Assembly (NCBI RefSeq): GCF_910588715.1
Contig: NZ_CAJURG010000001.1
Span: 464,101 to 528,100 of the forward strand
From: an uncultured Clostridium sp.
GTDB lineage: Bacteria; Bacillota; Clostridia; Clostridiales; Clostridiaceae
Direction of reading: 5' to 3'
DNA: 64,000 nt
Shown here: one piece after another, positions 62,442 to 64,000 of the stretch
Numbering within the stretch: position 1 is the first letter of the stretch
How the letters are laid out: every line of letters starts with the position of its first letter
Program-made: the position numbers and the translations under genes
The notes under the pieces: generated by a model
The model's database searches: none
What the model saw: the letters and a program-made list of their open reading frames with translations, nothing else
What the model was told of the DNA's origin: nothing

Positions 62442-63170
62442 TCATGGCAAACGAGATAACAAAGCAGTTACAAATTCATTAGCAGGTTTTTCCCTAATTA
62501 AATTAGGAGTATCATACTGTTGAATTTTACCATCATCCATAACCAAAACCTTTGTACCGAGCTTTAACGCTTCGCTTATATCGTGAGTAACAAACATAAC
62601 TGTAATATCTGTTTCCCTATGAATACGCATTATTTCATCTTGAAGCGAACTACGAGTGATTTCATCTACAGCTCCGAAGGGCTCATCCATAAGTAATATG
62701 TCAGGGGAAGCCGCCAAAGCACGTGCTATGCCTACACGTTGCTGCTGACCTCCCGAAAGTTCAGAAGGATAACGACTTCTTAAAGAATTATCTAGCCCAA
62801 CGATTTTCAACCACTTTGAAACTATTTGTTCTGTACATTTTTTATCTGATTTATTTAATAAATTAGGAACATATGCAATATTTTTTTCAACTGTCATATG
62901 TGGAAAAAGCACGTTGCCTTGAATTGCATAGCCGATATTGCGGCGAAGCGTTGTTAAATTAACCTCTTTTGTATTTTTTCCATTTACTATTATATCACCG
63001 CTTGTCGGATTAACAAGCCCATTTACCATTTTTAATACAGTAGTTTTTCCACAGCCCGAAGAACCTATAATTGTAATAAATTCACCTCGCTTTATTTCAA
63101 GATCGAAGTTCTCTATAATATTCTTGTTACCATATGACATATAAACACTTTTATATTTGATTGCGTCCAT
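62442..63170 (-). CDS. Glycine betaine/choline-type ABC transporter ATP-binding protein
   Basis: The 242-residue ATPase has Walker A GSSGCGKTTVLKMVNG, Q-loop YAIQGNVLFPHMT, signature LSGGQQQRVGIARAL and Walker B ILLMDEPFGAVDEITR; the last is typical of the OpuA/OpuC/ProV group. There is no C-terminal CBS pair, so it is the short form. I chose the ATG at 63170, 7 bases after AGGAG; the ATG at 63176 is too close. It follows the binding-protein gene by 10 bases. Its GC content is visibly higher than its neighbours and it uses codons rare elsewhere here (CGT, CGG, GCG). Confidence 0.9.
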   Translation of the reverse strand: MDAIKYKSVYMSYGNKNIIENFDLEIKRGEFITIIGSSGCGKTTVLKMVNGLVNPTSGDIIVNGKNTKEVNLTTLRRNIGYAIQGNVLFPHMTVEKNIAYVPNLLNKSDKKCTEQIVSKWLKIVGLDNSLRSRYPSELSGGQQQRVGIARALAASPDILLMDEPFGAVDEITRSSLQDEIMRIHRETDITVMFVTHDISEALKLGTKVLVMDDGKIQQYDTPNLIREKPANEFVTALLSRLP

Positions 63171-63180
63171 AAACATTCTC

Positions 63181-64000
63181 CTACTTTAATAATCCCTTTT
63201 TCTTTAAAAATGCAAGCGCTACGTCCTCCGGTTCTTTTCCCTCTGATTCTACCTGATAATTCATATCAGCCATTTCCAAATCACTTATCATATTTTTCAT
63301 TTTATCAAATATATTTTGAATTTCAGGATGTGCTTCCAATACCTCATTACGAACAACAAAACCACATACATATGACGGATAAAGCCTCTTATCATCCTCT
63401 AGAATAACAACATCTGAAACAGAAAGTTGTCCATCTGTTGTAAAAATATTCATTACATCAATCTTCTTTTGATTTATTGCATCGTATTTCAGACCAATAT
63501 CTAAATCCATTGTATCTTTGAAATTAAATCCGTAAGTATTACAAAATGCATCATACCCGTCCTCACGTTCGAAAAAGTCATATTCTGCTCCAAATGTTAA
63601 TTCTGATGCCACTGCAGCAAGGTCTGAGTATGTTTTTAAATTATATTTTTCTGCAGCTTCTTTTGTAACCACAATTCCATAAGTATTGTTAAAACCAAGA
63701 ATCCCAGTCCAAGTCATATTTATTTTATCATATCCTGCTTGAAGTTCACTAAACATATTATCATTATACAAGCTTTCCTCTTTAAGCACAGCATTCCAGC
63801 CTGTCCCAGTATATTCAGGATAAAAATCAAATTCGCCCCTTTCCATAGCAGGCTGAATATTAGATGTTCCTCCACCTACACCCTCTGTTACATTAACTGT
63901 CAAATCTGTGTTCTGTTCAATAAAATTTTTTATCATATAAGCAAGAATAAACTGTTCTGTCATTGGTTTTGTTGCCATATTTATAGTAGTGTCATTTTTT
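63181..64000 (-). CDS. Glycine betaine/choline-type substrate-binding protein (partial, runs off the right end)
   Basis: About 273 codons are seen; the frame is open through the last base, so the gene begins outside the window. The visible part is an OpuAC-type binding fold: KPMTEQFILAYMIKNFIEQN, then VGGGTSNIQPAMERGEFDFY and YPEYTGTGWNAVL, closely like OpuBC/OpuCC and OpuFB. The ATG at 63978 is probably internal. The missing N-terminal part may be a fused permease or a signal peptide; this cannot be told here. Composition matches the ATPase gene, so both were probably acquired together. Confidence 0.88.
   Translation of the reverse strand, partial: KNDTTINMATKPMTEQFILAYMIKNFIEQNTDLTVNVTEGVGGGTSNIQPAMERGEFDFYPEYTGTGWNAVLKEESLYNDNMFSELQAGYDKINMTWTGILGFNNTYGIVVTKEAAEKYNLKTYSDLAAVASELTFGAEYDFFEREDGYDAFCNTYGFNFKDTMDLDIGLKYDAINQKKIDVMNIFTTDGQLSVSDVVILEDDKRLYPSYVCGFVVRNEVLEAHPEIQNIFDKMKNMISDLEMADMNYQVESEGKEPEDVALAFLKKKGLLK

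Overview
The window is AT-rich DNA (mostly A+T, strong GGAGG-type ribosome binding sites, short spacers) from a Gram-positive anaerobe, almost certainly Clostridium sensu stricto. The evidence is the order ruvA-ruvB-queA-tgt-yajC-TIGR04086, a sporulation membrane protein (YtaF), a rubrerythrin, an LPXTG surface protein and a type I-B CRISPR-Cas locus of clostridial layout. I cannot name the species. No rRNA, tRNA, IS element or prophage was seen.

Layout. 1-8752: type I-B CRISPR-Cas operon on the minus strand (cas6-cas8b-cas7-cas5-cas3-cas4-cas1-cas2), with one CRISPR repeat at the very left edge; the array continues outside the window. Upstream of cas6 is a separate small transcription unit with its own promoter and terminator. 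It carries two degenerate CRISPR repeats around a 27-nt pseudo-spacer that matches the cas promoter next to a CCA PAM. This looks like a cas-regulating crRNA-like RNA (CreR type) and is the best discovery in the window. 8964-12831: selD, yedF, yqeB, yqeC and a small zinc protein, the set linked to selenium-dependent molybdenum hydroxylases. A molybdate transporter (modABC, 35496-38022) would supply the same enzymes. 13104-32961: housekeeping and accessory genes (glycogen synthase, YjeM-like transporter, SNF2 helicase, GH31 glucosidase with divergent AraC regulator, YtaF, rubrerythrin, DUF1540, TPR, PHP, truA, patatin, dipeptidase).

33056-35336: a divergent BlaR1/BlaI-type pair with four TTAC-N4-GTAA operator dyads between them. 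The sensor carries a SpoIIP-like domain where a penicillin-binding domain would normally sit. 38223-45964: GHL10 hydrolase, NADH oxidase and the ruvAB-queA-tgt-yajC block. 48354-48980: a preQ1-I riboswitch controls queT, so queuosine precursor uptake and queuosine tRNA modification (tgt, queA) occur in one window.

50680-62249: LPXTG 5'-nucleotidase, a kinase gene remnant, a GIY-YIG mini-protein, yebC, yigZ, a MocR regulator, a bactofilin-like membrane protein, an alpha-amylase broken by one in-frame TGA, HflX with a JAMM-like N-terminal domain, hpt and a stand-alone endolysin-type amidase. 62442-64000: part of a glycine-betaine/choline-type ABC transporter whose base composition differs from the rest and which is probably acquired; a near-consensus promoter just beside it points the wrong way for it.
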